A stretch of DNA of 17,019 nt, taken from NCBI GenBank assembly GCA_050015355.1, contig JBEKBO010000097.1, forward strand, positions 1-17,019. The letters are read 5' to 3'. The stretch comes from CAWBRT01 sp050015355. GTDB taxonomy: Bacteria; Acidobacteriota; Terriglobia; Terriglobales; Acidobacteriaceae. The notes under the pieces were generated by a model, which saw only the letters and a list, made by a program, of their open reading frames with translations, had not been told where the DNA came from and did not search any database. Of this stretch, positions 6,862 through 13,294 are shown one piece after another. The stretch's first letter is position 1. Every line of letters starts with the position of its first letter. Position numbers and translations under genes: made by a program.

Positions 6862-7018
6862 TTTCAAAGTTTCAAGGTTCAAGGTTTCAAAGCTGTGAAA
6901 CTTTGAAGCCTGAGGCTTGAAACGTGAAATGTGAAACTTTGAAATCGCCGGGGTGATTGGGGCTAATGTGGGTAGTTCTTGCGAAACTTTGAAACCTGAA
7001 ACTCGAAATGTGAAACTC
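6862..7018. repeat. Cluster of short GAAACTTTGAA direct and inverted repeats
   Basis: The non-coding stretch upstream of purH (6788-7028) holds many copies of GAAAC and TTTGAA words. GAAACTTTGAA occurs at 6897-6907, 6933-6943 and 6983-6993, and in inverted form (TTCAAAGTTTC) at 6863-6873. The copies at 6862-6874 and 6932-6944 form a 13-bp perfect inverted repeat. The words are AT-rich in a GC-rich neighbourhood and no ORF explains them. The cluster lies between the start of purH and the stop of the gene at 7029, so it may sit in the purH promoter or leader region. Function unknown. Confidence 0.7.
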
Positions 7019-7028
7019 AGCTTCGCGC

Positions 7029-7682
7029 CTACAGGTTCGGTCTGGCCTTGATTTGCGCCCGTCCATTCTTCACTTCGACAGTGTACTTGACGCCGGAGCA
7101 TCCGTAAGTATTTTGGATTTCCTTCGTTTTAGCCCGCAGGAAGGCCGCAAATGCTTCCAGCGAACCGCGGGCTTTGCCCTCGCCCCCGCTGCTTTGCATC
7201 GTCTCATACAGCCACCGGATGCCGTCTAACTCGTCTGAGTCCGCGAACAGCAGCACGGCCGACTGCTTGGGTGGAGCGACAGCAGACTGATCGGGGTCCC
7301 CGGCGAGCCCTGCTCGCTGGGGTGATTGATCGGGGTCCCCGGCGAGCCCTGTTCCCTGAGGTGATTGGCTGGCTTCGACCGTCCGCAGCCCCTGTATGCC
7401 GAGCAGGGCATCTTGTGGACGGCGATAACCTTCTTCCTTGATTCTAAGCTTCTGACGCCACAGATCGCTGTAAATGGCGTAGCGTTGCACCACGGTGTTG
7501 TATTTGAAGCGCTGCGGGGAAGATAGCCTCTGGCTGTCGGAGTATTTCTTAATCAGGCCCTGCACCCGCCAATCCAGCTCCGTTGGGGCTCGGCGCGAAC
7601 CGCCACCAAAGTAGATGTCGTACTCCACCTTCAGTCGGCGGACGCTATCTTCGAAAAAGGCGAGCTCTTCGTCGGTGGTCAC
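7029..7682 (-). CDS. Conserved hypothetical protein, MXAN_5187 C-terminal-like
   Basis: This is a 217-residue soluble protein without signal peptide or membrane segments. The N-terminal half (about 6-95) is charged and helical (SVRRLKVEYDIYFGGG, RVQGLIKKYSDSQRLSSPQR, YAIYSDLWRQKLRIKEEG). The C-terminal part (about 135-217) has the pattern LEAFAAFLRAKTKEIQ then YGCSGVKYTVEVKNGRAQIK. Both parts resemble the domain found at the C-terminus of Myxococcus MXAN_5187-like proteins; this is recognition from memory and only moderately certain, and no biochemical function is known to me. Residues 106-132 (DPDQSPQ units) are encoded by a 39-bp tandem duplication that shares its core with a dispersed palindrome. 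They sit in the linker between the two conserved parts. The start is GTG (7680-7682) with a weak ribosome-binding site. It is divergent from the response regulator at 7909. Confidence 0.75.
   Translation of the reverse strand: MTTDEELAFFEDSVRRLKVEYDIYFGGGSRRAPTELDWRVQGLIKKYSDSQRLSSPQRFKYNTVVQRYAIYSDLWRQKLRIKEEGYRRPQDALLGIQGLRTVEASQSPQGTGLAGDPDQSPQRAGLAGDPDQSAVAPPKQSAVLLFADSDELDGIRWLYETMQSSGGEGKARGSLEAFAAFLRAKTKEIQNTYGCSGVKYTVEVKNGRAQIKARPNL
7288..7365. repeat. Tandem 39-bp repeat (2 units) with GGGGTCCCCGGC core
   Basis: Unit 1 is 7288-7326 and unit 2 is 7327-7365, identical at 36 of 39 positions. Each starts TGATCGGGGTCCCC and continues as a hairpin (GGCGAG, CCCTG loop, CTCGCT in unit 1). 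In unit 1 CCCC and GGGG extend the stem to about 10 bp with one wobble; unit 2 has changes in the right arm that weaken it. The 39-base period equals 13 codons, so the host reading frame on the minus strand is kept. The core is shared with 789-826 and 13158-13195. Confidence 0.85.
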
Positions 7683-7908
7683 GTCAGTGTCTCAGCACGG
7701 AAAACGGGAATATACCACAACTTTCGGTCTCCACCCCGCCAACCGCCGAATCGAAGGTAACGTCTCCGTCGAGAGCGGCCCTTTTTGGCTACATGGGATC
7801 GTTTCTTGAGTTCTGCTCGCTGGGTGATCGAAACTGCTCCGACTACCAGAATTTCTGTCCAGTGTTGACCACTTGGTAAACTCTTCCGGCATCCAAGTGT
7901 TGGTGAGC

Positions 7909-8565
7909 ATGACTTTGAAGAAAATTCGCATCGTGATCGCCGACGATCACACCGTCCTGAGAGAGTCGCTCGGCGCTTTGCTCGAGACCCAGCAGGACTT
8001 TCACGTAGTTGGCAAGGCCTCCACCGGCGCCGAGGCACTGGACCTGCTGCGGCGCGAGGAGCCCGACGTTGTGGTTCTCGATCTTTTCATGCCCGGCACG
8101 GATGGCTTCGAAGTGCTGCGGGTGATGGAAAAAGCCGGCTTGCGTGTGGCCTCCGTGGTGCTTACCGCCTCGGAAAGCCATCCCGATTACGTGCAGGTGG
8201 TGCGGCTGGGTGCGCGCGGCCTGGTGCTCAAGGGCGATACTCCGGAGAAGCTGTTCTCCGCCATCCGCGCGGTCGCCAGCGGGGAACTGGCCTTTTCCGA
8301 CGAAGTCGCTCACGGTGTGCTCACCGCCATGTCGCAGGAAACCCACGAAGAGCGGGCGTCAAACCTGCACCGCCTCTCCGAACGCGAGCGTCAGATCGCT
8401 TACCTGGTGGCGCGGGGCATGAAGAATCGCGACATTGCACAGCAGCTCACCATCAGCGAAAACACCGTCAAGCGCCACCTCCAGAGCATCTTCAGCAAGA
8501 CCGGGGCAAAGGACCGGCTCGAACTGGCCGTACTTGCCTTGAGCGAAATCAGCAGCGCCGCTTAA
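7909..8565 (+). CDS. NarL/FixJ-type response regulator (REC + LuxR HTH), orphan
   Basis: A 218-residue DNA-binding response regulator. The receiver domain (about 5-125) has the acidic pair Asp12-Asp13 (VIADDH), phospho-acceptor Asp58 (VVVLDLFMPG), the Thr switch (VVLTAS) and the conserved Lys (LVLKGD). The LuxR-type helix-turn-helix (about 152-213) reads LSERERQIAYLVARGMKNRD then ISENTVKRHLQSIF. When phosphorylated such proteins usually dimerise and activate promoters. No kinase lies directly beside it; the nearest is the GAF-PAS kinase at 9845 on the same strand, a possible partner. ATG 7909 is chosen because the conserved core begins right after it; the frame is open to a TTG at 7873. The DNA-binding end resembles that of the regulator at 12152 (both share NRDIA/NKDIA, TVKRHL and RLELA), suggesting related regulators. 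Confidence 0.93.
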   Translation: MTLKKIRIVIADDHTVLRESLGALLETQQDFHVVGKASTGAEALDLLRREEPDVVVLDLFMPGTDGFEVLRVMEKAGLRVASVVLTASESHPDYVQVVRLGARGLVLKGDTPEKLFSAIRAVASGELAFSDEVAHGVLTAMSQETHEERASNLHRLSERERQIAYLVARGMKNRDIAQQLTISENTVKRHLQSIFSKTGAKDRLELAVLALSEISSAA

Positions 8566-8723
8566 CCGCTGCTGAAAAACGCTTCCCGTCTGTAAAAGGA
8601 ATCGAGCATCTACGGGCGAAGTTCCCACATCCTACCCGGGACAAAACAGCGCGGGCAATCGGACTCGCGCTGCACGGCGAGGCCGCAAAATGCTTTTCCA
8701 AGGCCAGCCCTGGAGGCTCCCCG

Positions 8724-9124
8724 ATGAAGGTAGTTGCGGCCTGCTGCATTTTTCTGCTAAGCGTTGCCAGTTTCGCTCAAAACCCCGCCGACACAATGGA
8801 TGCAAGAGCGGTCATTGAGCCGGAACCTCCGATGCTCGGTCCGCATTTTGTGCGCGGCGAAAGCAGCGAGGCGGTCAAAGCCGCACGGCATGCCGCGAGC
8901 CTGGCCCCCGGAGCCAGTGTCAGCTCTCCCGACGTGATTTGGCATAACGGCCCAATTCTGCCCGCTGGAGCTTTGGCACGCCTGTGCTGGACTTCAGCAA
9001 CGGAACGTCGTGGAAGATCCAGGGAAATTGGTCCAACCAGCATTACGACGCAAACAACAACTCCGCCTACGCAAATGAAAGCGGCGAATTCGGCTGCATC
9101 GACGGTGGAGCCTACCCGGAATAG
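8724..9124 (+). pseudogene. Small secreted protein gene with apparent frameshift
   Basis: ATG 8724 has a strong ribosome-binding site (GGAGG at 8712-8716, 7-base spacing) and starts a clear signal peptide (MKVVAACCIFLLSVASFAQ). The frame stays protein-like to about VIWHNGPILP (near 8963). The original frame then turns into Arg/Thr/Ser-rich sequence and runs to 9323. The frame one base back, from 8966, reads smoothly as WSFGTPVLDFSNG, SWKIQGNWSNQHYDANN and GEFGCIDGGAYPE, and stops at 9122-9124. A single missing base near 8961-8966 would restore a secreted protein of about 133 residues. No family is recognised. It may be a genuine pseudogene, a sequencing or assembly error, or, less likely, a programmed frameshift. 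Confidence 0.6.
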
Positions 9125-9377
9125 ACCGGAGCTGCGCGCTCGCTCGACCGTCCGGATTTCAAACTTCATTGCTCAATGCGGAAGCCTTATCGCGGTTGCG
9201 GGCGCAGGCGCAGCCTGGCTGGCTGTGCCGCCCATAGCGGAAAGCTCCTTTGGCTGTTCGGCGCTAACCTGGGGTAGTTTCTTGGACTTCCCCCGCATGG
9301 TCGGTGAAACCTTTTTCCAATAGACGGTTTCAAACTCCTTACGTTTACAAAACGGAAAACCACAACAGCGAGGGATT
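9125..9377. other. Intergenic stretch between the frameshifted secreted-protein gene and the GlsB-like gene
   Basis: The open frame from 8724 continues through much of this stretch to 9323, but its sequence there looks like chance translation. I see no other gene, strong hairpin or clear promoter; the GlsB-like ribosome-binding site lies at the right end. Confidence 0.5.
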
Positions 9378-9665
9378 ATGTCAGTCGTTTGGTGGATTAT
9401 CGTCGGTCTGATTGCTGGTTGGGCAACCGGCAAGATCATGCGTGGAGCGGGCTATGGCGCCGTTATGGACATCGTAATCGGCATTATTGGAGCCGTCGTG
9501 GGGGGCTGGATCATGCGCTCACTCGGCTTTGCCGGCCAGGGCGGCATGATCTACACGATCCTTGTGGCCATTGGCGGCGCCATCGTGCTTACGTTGCTGT
9601 TTCGCCTCATCTTTGGCAGCCGCTCCGGGGGCACGGGATCTGGCGGCTTGCGGCGCGCAGCCTGA
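9378..9665 (+). CDS. GlsB/YeaQ/YmgE family membrane protein (transglycosylase-associated)
   Basis: The 95-residue product is almost wholly hydrophobic, with three membrane segments: VVWWIIVGLIAGWATGKI, AVMDIVIGIIGAVVGGWIM and MIYTILVAIGGAIVLTLLF. The glycine-rich pattern (IIVGLIAGWATGKIM, DIVIGIIGAVVGGWIM) is typical of the small inner-membrane family labelled transglycosylase-associated or GlsB/YeaQ, often induced by general stress; molecular function is not settled. The C-terminus is a short Gly/Ser/Arg tail. The start has a GAGGG ribosome-binding site (9370-9374). It stands alone between the frameshifted secreted-protein gene and the kinase. Confidence 0.93.
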   Translation: MSVVWWIIVGLIAGWATGKIMRGAGYGAVMDIVIGIIGAVVGGWIMRSLGFAGQGGMIYTILVAIGGAIVLTLLFRLIFGSRSGGTGSGGLRRAA

Positions 9666-9782
9666 TCGGGGCGCGAAACATCCGGGTTAGGCTGGCCTGC
9701 CGAAGGCGGCGCTGCGGGCCAACTCACGTTCTGCTGGCTATTCGGGGTACATTCGAATTACGGGAAACACCTTGGATCGACC

Positions 9783-9811
9783 TTGCCTCAAAGATACTGA
9801 TCTCTTATGTT
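9783..9811 (+). promoter_or_regulatory. Candidate sigma-70-like promoter for the GAF-PAS kinase
   Basis: TTGCCT (9783-9788) and TATGTT (9806-9811) are separated by 17 bases and each matches the consensus at 4 of 6 positions. The start codon of the kinase is 33 bases after the -10 box, and its ribosome-binding site (GAGG, 9834-9837) fits in between. Weak but well placed. Confidence 0.33.
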
Positions 9812-9844
9812 CGATAGCGAACGGAGCCCAAATGAGGCAGCCCA

Positions 9845-11533
9845 ATGGCGAGTGACCCTCCAGACGAGCGCGACAAGCGCACCAGCGAAGCCGCGCACCG
9901 AAGTAGGGAAAGGGAGCAGGCAGCGCTGGCGGAACTGAGCCAGTCGGCTCTGCGCGGCGATCAGCTTTCTTCGCTTTTCAACTCGGCGCTCGCGCTGGTA
10001 AGGGAAAGCCTCCGGGTCCGCTACTGCGACCTTCTCGAATTGATGCCTGGCGGCGAGACGCTTCTGCTGCGCGCCGGAGTGGGCTGGAAGCAAGGTTACG
10101 TCGGCACGGCGACGGTCGCGGCCGACCCCGATTCGCAAGCCGGCTACACTCTCGAGAGCAAGCGCCGGTTGGTTGTCGACGACCTGCGTGAGGAATTGCC
10201 GTTCAAGCCATCTCAATTGCTGCTCGACCACGGAATCGTCAGCAGCGTCGCGGTGATTATTCCGGGCAGCACTGGTCCTTTCGGTCTTCTCGGCGCCTAT
10301 AGCTCGACGCAACGGGATTTCACTCAGGAGGACATCAACTTTCTCCAGGCGGTCGCGAATATTATTGCCATCGCCGTCCAGCGGAATCACGACGAGCAGG
10401 CGATCCGTCGCAGCGAAGCCCATTTTCGCGGTCTGCTCGAATCCGCTCCCGATGCCATTGTCATCGTGAATTCCGCGGGCGAGATTCAACTGGTCAACAA
10501 AGAAACGGAAAAACTGTTTGGCTACTCGCGCGACGAACTGCTCGGCCAGAGGATTGAGTTGCTGGTTCCGGAGTGTTACCGGCAATATCATCCCGGACAT
10601 CGTGCGGACTATTTCGCCGAGCCTCGCGTGCGCCCGATGGGCGTGGGTCTGGAGCTGTTCGGGCGCAGAAAAGACGGCTCGGAATTACCGGTTGAAATCA
10701 GTCTCAGCCCGATGCACTCTCCCGATGGCATGCTGGTTACGGCTGCCATCCGCGATGTCAGCGAACGCCGCAAGGCGGATGAAAGGATCAAGCTATTGAA
10801 CGGCGAACTGGAAGAGGCTTTGCGGCGCTCCGACAGGCTCGCCAATACCGGGCGCCTCATGGCCAGTCTGGCGCATGAGATCAACAATCCGCTGGATTCG
10901 ATCTCCAACATCCTGTTCATGCTTCAGTCGGAAGCGGGCACCACCAAACGCCAGCAGGACCTTGTCAGCTTGGCTTCGCAGGAACTTGACCGCCTCATGA
11001 CCATCACCCGGCAAACGCTGGCGCCGCATCGGCAAACCTTGCTGCCCGTAGTCGTGCCTGTGAATGAACTGTTGGACGCGGCTTGCGAGCCCTACGCCCG
11101 CAGGCTGCAACAGGCCGGAATCGAAGTCATCCGAAACTATGAAAGCGAAGCCCAGGTGAAAGTTTTTGCCGGCGAGCTGCGCCAGGTAGTCAACAACCTG
11201 ATCTCGAACTCCATCGACGCCATGCCGGATGGCGGACGCCTTTACCTGGAGACCCGAGTCCACGAGCCGAACCTGCAGATCAGGGTGGGCGATACCGGGC
11301 ACGGCATCCGCTCCGACTATCTCGACGAGGTGTTCAAACCCTTTTTCACCACCAAGGGCGAAAGGGGCCTCGGCGTGGGTCTCTGGGTTTCGCGCCGCAT
11401 TATCGAAAAGCTTGGAGGAGCAATCGAGGTCAACAGTTCCACCCGCCCGGAAAACCACGGCACCTGGTTTGCCATAACCCTGCCCCAGGCTGACTCCGAA
11501 GAGCGCGCTGCGCAGGAGCGCATAGCCAGTTGA
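9845..11533 (+). CDS. Soluble sensor histidine kinase (GAF-PAS-HisKA-HATPase)
   Basis: This 562-residue kinase has no membrane segment, so it senses a cytoplasmic signal. An N-terminal helix is followed by a GAF domain (about 35-178: LSSLFNSALALVRESLRVRY to FLQAVANIIAIAVQ). A PAS domain follows (about 188-310: FRGLLESAPDAIVIVNSAGE, LFGYSRDELLGQRIELLVPE, VTAAIRDVSERRK). The kinase core has the phospho-accepting His344 in SLAHEINNPLDSI (NtrB-like variant), the N-box NLISNSIDAMPDGG, G1 DTGHGI, F-box KPFFTTK and G2 GLGVGLWVSRRI. All needed residues are present, so it should be active. It carries no receiver of its own. Candidate partners are the convergent stand-alone receiver ending 12 bp away, or the orphan NarL regulator at 7909. 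Start ATG 9845 has GAGG at 7-base spacing. Confidence 0.94.
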   Translation: MASDPPDERDKRTSEAAHRSREREQAALAELSQSALRGDQLSSLFNSALALVRESLRVRYCDLLELMPGGETLLLRAGVGWKQGYVGTATVAADPDSQAGYTLESKRRLVVDDLREELPFKPSQLLLDHGIVSSVAVIIPGSTGPFGLLGAYSSTQRDFTQEDINFLQAVANIIAIAVQRNHDEQAIRRSEAHFRGLLESAPDAIVIVNSAGEIQLVNKETEKLFGYSRDELLGQRIELLVPECYRQYHPGHRADYFAEPRVRPMGVGLELFGRRKDGSELPVEISLSPMHSPDGMLVTAAIRDVSERRKADERIKLLNGELEEALRRSDRLANTGRLMASLAHEINNPLDSISNILFMLQSEAGTTKRQQDLVSLASQELDRLMTITRQTLAPHRQTLLPVVVPVNELLDAACEPYARRLQQAGIEVIRNYESEAQVKVFAGELRQVVNNLISNSIDAMPDGGRLYLETRVHEPNLQIRVGDTGHGIRSDYLDEVFKPFFTTKGERGLGVGLWVSRRIIEKLGGAIEVNSSTRPENHGTWFAITLPQADSEERAAQERIAS

Positions 11534-11545
11534 CGCCGTTGGCGC

Positions 11546-12022
11546 CTAAGATGAACGCGCGCGAAGGGTTCTGCCCGCTTTTTCAACGCCCAGAAAACAC
11601 TCGATTTCTTCAATCACGTTTGAGAGATTGAAGGGCTTGCGCAAGAAAGAATTGAACCCCGCGTCATATGCCCGCTCCCGGTCTTCTCGCGAGCTTAGTC
11701 CAGTAATGGCGATGATCGGCGTCTCCCCAAAGCGCTTATCCTGGCGTAATCTCTTGACCACCGCAAAACCATCCAGCACCGGCATATCGATGTCGAGCAG
11801 AATCAGGTCCGGCTTGCCGCTATAGGCTTCGCGAATCGCTTCGCCGCCGTCGCGGGCTTCCATCACCACGAAACCGCGTGCCTCCAGCACGTCCCGCATG
11901 AGCTCGCGGTTCATCGCGATGTCATCGGCCACAAGAATCTTTTTCTTGGCTGGAGTGGGGTGTGGGTTTTGTTGGTTCCGACTTTGCTTAGGCGCACTTT
12001 TGGGCGAATGGGACGATTCCAT
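11546..12022 (-). CDS. Stand-alone receiver protein (single-domain response regulator)
   Basis: A 158-residue protein: a polar, Ser/Pro/Gln-rich N-terminal tail (1-26), then one receiver domain (27-147) and nothing after it. Key residues are the acidic pair Asp33-Asp34 (ILVADDIAMNRELM), phospho-acceptor Asp77 (LILLDIDMPVLDG), the Thr switch (IIAITGLSS) and Lys in FLRKPFNL. DivK/CheY-like single receivers act by protein binding or shuttle phosphoryl groups in relays. It may take phosphate from the HPt protein or from a kinase in this cluster. ATG 12022 is chosen; the frame is open to a TTG at 12082, but that region (Trp/Lys/Arg-rich) does not look conserved. It follows the NarL regulator gene by 129 bp on the same strand and converges on the GAF-PAS kinase. 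Confidence 0.9.
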   Translation of the reverse strand: MESSHSPKSAPKQSRNQQNPHPTPAKKKILVADDIAMNRELMRDVLEARGFVVMEARDGGEAIREAYSGKPDLILLDIDMPVLDGFAVVKRLRQDKRFGETPIIAITGLSSREDRERAYDAGFNSFLRKPFNLSNVIEEIECFLGVEKAGRTLRARSS

Positions 12023-12073
12023 GGAACGTTTGCTCCAGCCGGCCTTCCTTGGCCATTTGCAGAATGCATCATC

Positions 12074-12117
12074 TTCCAGCAACCTGGAATCCCCCAGCAG
12101 TGGAAGTTGTATTCCAC
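12074..12117. promoter_or_regulatory. Two adjacent perfect small inverted repeats upstream of the stand-alone receiver
   Basis: TTCCAG-CAAC-CTGGAA (12074-12089) and GTGGAA-GTTGTA-TTCCAC (12100-12117) are perfect 6-bp inverted repeats with related arms (TTCCA/TGGAA), 10 bases apart. They lie in the 129-bp gap between the NarL regulator stop and the receiver start. They could be operator sites for a dimeric regulator or RNA hairpins. No known binding consensus is recognised. Confidence 0.35.
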
Positions 12118-12151
12118 GAAGGTAGTAGACGGAATTGCGGAAGGGTTTCGC

Positions 12152-12814
12152 TCAGCGAGTCGGGGACAGCCCGTGATTGATGGCAAACAGCGCCAGCTCC
12201 AGGCGATTGGAGGTGCCCAGCTTGTCGAAAATGTTGGTCAGATGGCGCTTCACCGTGTCTTCCGAGATCGAGAATTTTGCCGCGATGTCCTTGTTGGTGC
12301 GGCCCTCGACAACGGCGGCGACGATCTGAAGCTCGCGGGGCGTCAGCCCGAATGTCTTGCGGTGGTTTGGAGCCTCTTGTTCATTCAGCAGGTTGATTAC
12401 TTCCACTAAGTTCGCTACCGCGCTTTGCCCCATCCAGTACTGGCCCGCGGCAACGGCGTGAATGGCTCTTACCAGTTCATTGGGAGCGGAGTCTTTCAGC
12501 AGAATGCCTCGCGCCCCTAACTGAAGCGCCTCCAGCAACTGCGGTTTTTCGATTTGCGCGGTCAGCACTATGACATGGATGGCGTGCTGCGCCCTCGCCA
12601 ATTCGCGCAGAACCTCCAGTCCGGGCAAACGCGGCATAGCCAGATCGAGCAAGAGGATGTCGGGACGCAATTGGCGCGTCAACTCGACCGCGCGCTGGCC
12701 ATCGTCGGCCTCACCTACAACGGTGAATTGATCGCCATTTAACAGGTTCCGGACTCCGAGCCGCACCACCGGGTGATCGTCGGCGATCAGAATTCGAATG
12801 GTTTTCCTAGCCAT
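12152..12814 (-). CDS. NarL/FixJ-type response regulator (REC + LuxR HTH)
   Basis: This is the 220-residue output regulator of the leftward signalling operon. The receiver (about 6-125) has Asp12-Asp13 (LIADDHPVVRLG), phospho-acceptor Asp57 (ILLLDLAMPRLPG), Thr (VIVLTAQ) and Lys (ILLKDSAP). The LuxR-type helix-turn-helix (about 152-213) reads LTPRELQIVAAVVEGRTNKD then ISEDTVKRHLTNIFDKLG. Start: ATG 12812-12814 with GGAGG 9 bases upstream, placed inside the end of the HPt gene, whose stop is only 2 bases before this ATG. The longer open frame to 12970 runs through the HPt gene and is not real. Tight coupling to the HPt gene suggests that this protein receives phosphate from that HPt and is the transcriptional output of the relay. 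Confidence 0.94.
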   Translation of the reverse strand: MARKTIRILIADDHPVVRLGVRNLLNGDQFTVVGEADDGQRAVELTRQLRPDILLLDLAMPRLPGLEVLRELARAQHAIHVIVLTAQIEKPQLLEALQLGARGILLKDSAPNELVRAIHAVAAGQYWMGQSAVANLVEVINLLNEQEAPNHRKTFGLTPRELQIVAAVVEGRTNKDIAAKFSISEDTVKRHLTNIFDKLGTSNRLELALFAINHGLSPTR

Positions 12815-12816
12815 TC

Positions 12817-13269
12817 CTACTGGCCTCCCGCGGCCTTGTTTTTCACCGCCTGCCGCTTGCCGCCGGTCAATTCGTCCCTTATGCGGGTGAATTCCGCTTC
12901 CAGCAACGGAACGACATCGCCGGCATCCTGAACCCCGTTCAGCACGGCGAGCATCTCGATGCCATGGCAAAGTTCGCGCATACGCTGCAAGCCCAGGTAC
13001 ATGGCGCTGCCCTTCAGATAATGAGCGACGCGCCGCACGCCTTCCAGGTCCCCATGTGCCAGCAGAGTTCGCAGGTTCATCAACTGTGCTGGAGTATCCG
13101 TCAGGAACACATCGATCACGTCCTCCGCCAGCAAGCCTGCATCTTCAGCATCCGTCACCCCATCACGCGCAACTCCGGCGCGTGCCGGGGACCCCGGCAG
13201 GGCGTGTGATTCACCGGCATTGTCCTGCGGCTTGCCCGCCTGATCTCGCTCTCTATCGCCGTTCGTCAC
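12817..13269 (-). CDS. Stand-alone histidine phosphotransfer (HPt) protein
   Basis: A 150-residue protein with one HPt domain (about 46-132). The phospho-accepting His83 is in VRRVAHYLKGSAMYLGL, the classic H-x-L-K-G-S/A motif. The helices before and after are LLAEDVIDVFLTDTPAQLMN and MRELCHGIEMLAVLN. HPt proteins pass phosphate between receivers, here probably from the hybrid kinase or two-receiver protein to the NarL regulator just downstream. The N-terminal linker (residues 26-38, GSPARAGVARDGV) is encoded by a palindromic repeat (13158-13195) nearly identical to one in the PBP gene. The start is GTG 13267-13269 with GAGG 6 bases upstream. It lies 25 bases after the two-receiver gene and 2 bases before the NarL regulator. 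Confidence 0.9.
   Translation of the reverse strand: MTNGDRERDQAGKPQDNAGESHALPGSPARAGVARDGVTDAEDAGLLAEDVIDVFLTDTPAQLMNLRTLLAHGDLEGVRRVAHYLKGSAMYLGLQRMRELCHGIEMLAVLNGVQDAGDVVPLLEAEFTRIRDELTGGKRQAVKNKAAGGQ
13158..13195 (-). repeat. Dispersed palindromic repeat, copy C (inside HPt N-terminal linker)
   Basis: The minus strand reads GGGGTCCCCGGC, then a CACGCGC/GCGCGTG hairpin, then TGATGGGG. It equals copy A (789-826) at 37 of 38 positions. Although the host gene is unrelated, the repeat is read in the same frame and orientation as in the PBP, giving GSPARAGVARDG versus GSPARAEVARDG. Confidence 0.85.
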
Positions 13270-13294
13270 CGCCGCCTCGTCTCTCTTGTCTTGC

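Noticed and set aside
7288..7365. CRISPR-like array
   Set aside because: Only two adjacent units with no spacers between them, inside an open reading frame.
8551..8573. 7-bp hairpin (AGCAGCG/CGCTGCT) at the end of the orphan regulator gene as terminator
   Set aside because: It spans the stop codon and is followed by A-rich, not T-rich, sequence on the + strand.
9788..10600. Minus-strand open frame of 270 codons opposite the GAF-PAS kinase
   Set aside because: Antisense shadow; the plus-strand kinase explains the region fully.
12815..12970. N-terminal extension of the NarL regulator to 12970
   Set aside because: It would overlap the HPt gene by 150 bases with an Arg/Gly-rich, non-conserved leader; the ATG at 12814 with GGAGG fits better.
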